Shown here: positions 62,924-64,000 of the stretch, one piece after another
Position numbering within the stretch: the stretch's first letter is position 1
Layout of the letters: every line of letters begins with the position of its first letter
Program-made: the position numbers and the translations under genes
The notes under the pieces: model-generated
Told to the model about the DNA's origin: nothing
Seen by the model: only the letters and a program-made list of their open reading frames with translations
Database searches by the model: none
Assembly: GCA_026874595.1 (NCBI GenBank)
Contig: CM049317.1
Coordinates: 10,018,382-10,082,381, forward strand
From: Sipunculus nudus
Lineage: Eukaryota; Annelida; Sipuncula; Golfingiida; Sipunculidae
Direction of reading: 5' to 3'
DNA length: 64,000 nucleotides

Positions 62924-64000
62924 GTTAGTACATTGCCATAAATTTAATTATTTTGAGCTGCCAGAATGTATTAAGTACTGAATATAATATGATGCACAAA
63001 ATGATCATAATACTTTCTACTACAATGGTAGACACAACATTTTGGAAAAGGTTAAGATACATAAGGACATAATGAGGGTGAAAAGGTGCTTCACTATTAA
63101 TGTATTATTCTTTTGAGTGATAACTTATACATCAACCTTCAGATATTTGTGTATATTTGCATACAGAAATTAATGCTGATACTTTGAAAAAAAATGTTTT
63201 TAACTTTCAAGCATTAACTTTTTTAACGTAGTTTATTACTGGTAGATACATCAGACATTAAATGTGGTTCTTCAGCTTTCAAGCACATATATATATACTT
63301 ATTATTGCACTCTGACATTATTGATTGGTACTTAAGCACTTAGACATGTTTTATACTTCAGCACTAGCACATGAATGTCTTATACATTAGCACTCAGACA
63401 TTAAGGCCTACACTCAAGCACTGAGACATATGTTTACTTCAGCACTCAGACATTAATGTCTTATACTTTAGCACTCAAACATTAAGGTTTTGTATTTAAG
63501 CACTGAGACATTTTGATGTTTACTTCAGCACTCAGACATTAATGTCTTACACTTTAGCACTTTTATATTAATTTCTTATACTTTAACACCCAGACATTAA
63601 TGTCTTATACTTTAACACCCAGACATTAATGTTTTATACTTTAACACTCAGTCATTAATGTTTTATACTTAAACACTCAGACATTAATGTTTTATACTTA
63701 AGCACTCAGACATATATATTTTATACTTTAACACTCAGAAATTAATGTCTTATACTTTAGCACTCAGACATTTATGTCTTATTCTTTAGCACTTGGACAT
63801 TAATGTCTTATTCTTTAGCACTCAGAAATTTATATCTAATACTTTAACACTCAGACATTAATGTGTTATATTTTAGCACTCAGACATTCATGTTTTATAC
63901 TTTAACATTCAGACATTAATGTCTTATACTTTAGCACTCAGGCATTCATGTTTTATTATTAAGCACTTGGACATTAATGTCTTATACTTTAGCACTCAGA
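62924..64000 (+). other. CLASP: Intron 23 (incomplete)
   Basis: About 350 nt of AT-rich intron, then a 29-bp minisatellite to the window edge. The acceptor of the next exon is outside. Confidence 0.85.
63326..64000. repeat. 29-bp minisatellite, about 23 degenerate copies, runs off the window
   Basis: Units approximate CACTCAGACATTAATGTCTT-ATACTTTAG. Each contains the dyad GACATTAATGTC. Early units are diverged (CACTTAGACATGTT); later ones are more regular, and the array is not finished at position 64000. Confidence 0.93.

Noticed and set aside
63326-64000. CRISPR-like regularly spaced repeat
   Set aside because: Eukaryotic intron; units are directly adjacent and degenerate with no unique spacers, so it is a minisatellite.

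Overview
The window is eukaryotic. It lies inside one large, intron-rich gene on the + strand: an orthologue of the microtubule plus-end regulator CLASP (CLIP-associating protein; Orbit/MAST in flies). I place 23 coding exons with consensus splice sites between 7926 and 62923. Their reading phases join without conflict into 2,483 nt (about 827 codons). The gene starts before the window and continues past it: the first exon seen here begins mid-TOG1 in phase 1, and the last ends just before the expected TOG3. No other protein-coding gene is supported. Most other open frames are intronic, lie in repeats, or are shadows of exons. Long AT-rich introns, the repeat content and lophotrochozoan-like repeat families suggest a marine mollusc, probably a bivalve. 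That assignment is inference from family resemblance.

Layout. 1-7925 is upstream intron with a fold-back repeat and a hAT element. 7926-13816 (exons 1-5) encodes the C-terminal half of TOG1. 16928-17792 (exons 6-7) encodes a short basic linker. 21629 to about 31198 (exons 8-14) encodes TOG2. 31199-60195 (exons 14-22) encodes a Ser/Arg-rich disordered linker with EB1-binding [ST]x[IL]P motifs. 62807-62923 (exon 23) encodes the acidic/serine segment leading to TOG3. 62924-64000 is intron ending in a 29-bp minisatellite that runs off the window.

The TOG1 and TOG2 exons have mixed intron phases. Nearly all linker exons are phase 1-1 (symmetric) and so can be skipped or added without breaking the frame. 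Two extra open candidate exons with the same phase (36185-36304 and 49372-49455) fit this pattern. The EB1-binding motifs sit on separate symmetric exons, and one exon carries two copies by internal duplication.

The introns are dense in mobile DNA. There are two Helentron/HINE-like families with internal tandem modules, and two hAT elements with perfect 8-bp target duplications. One hAT is nested in a 4-kb TA-flanked element. There is a tRNA-derived SINE with a perfect 14-bp duplication, and several palindromic TA-flanked MITEs. The most unusual observations are: (i) an apparent hAT remnant whose 8-bp target duplication is the exon-21 splice donor itself, followed by a seven-copy array of that donor; (ii) a GGTGGnnCCACC palindrome shared by otherwise different repeat families; (iii) a non-canonical GC splice donor, or in-phase alternative donors, at exon 14.
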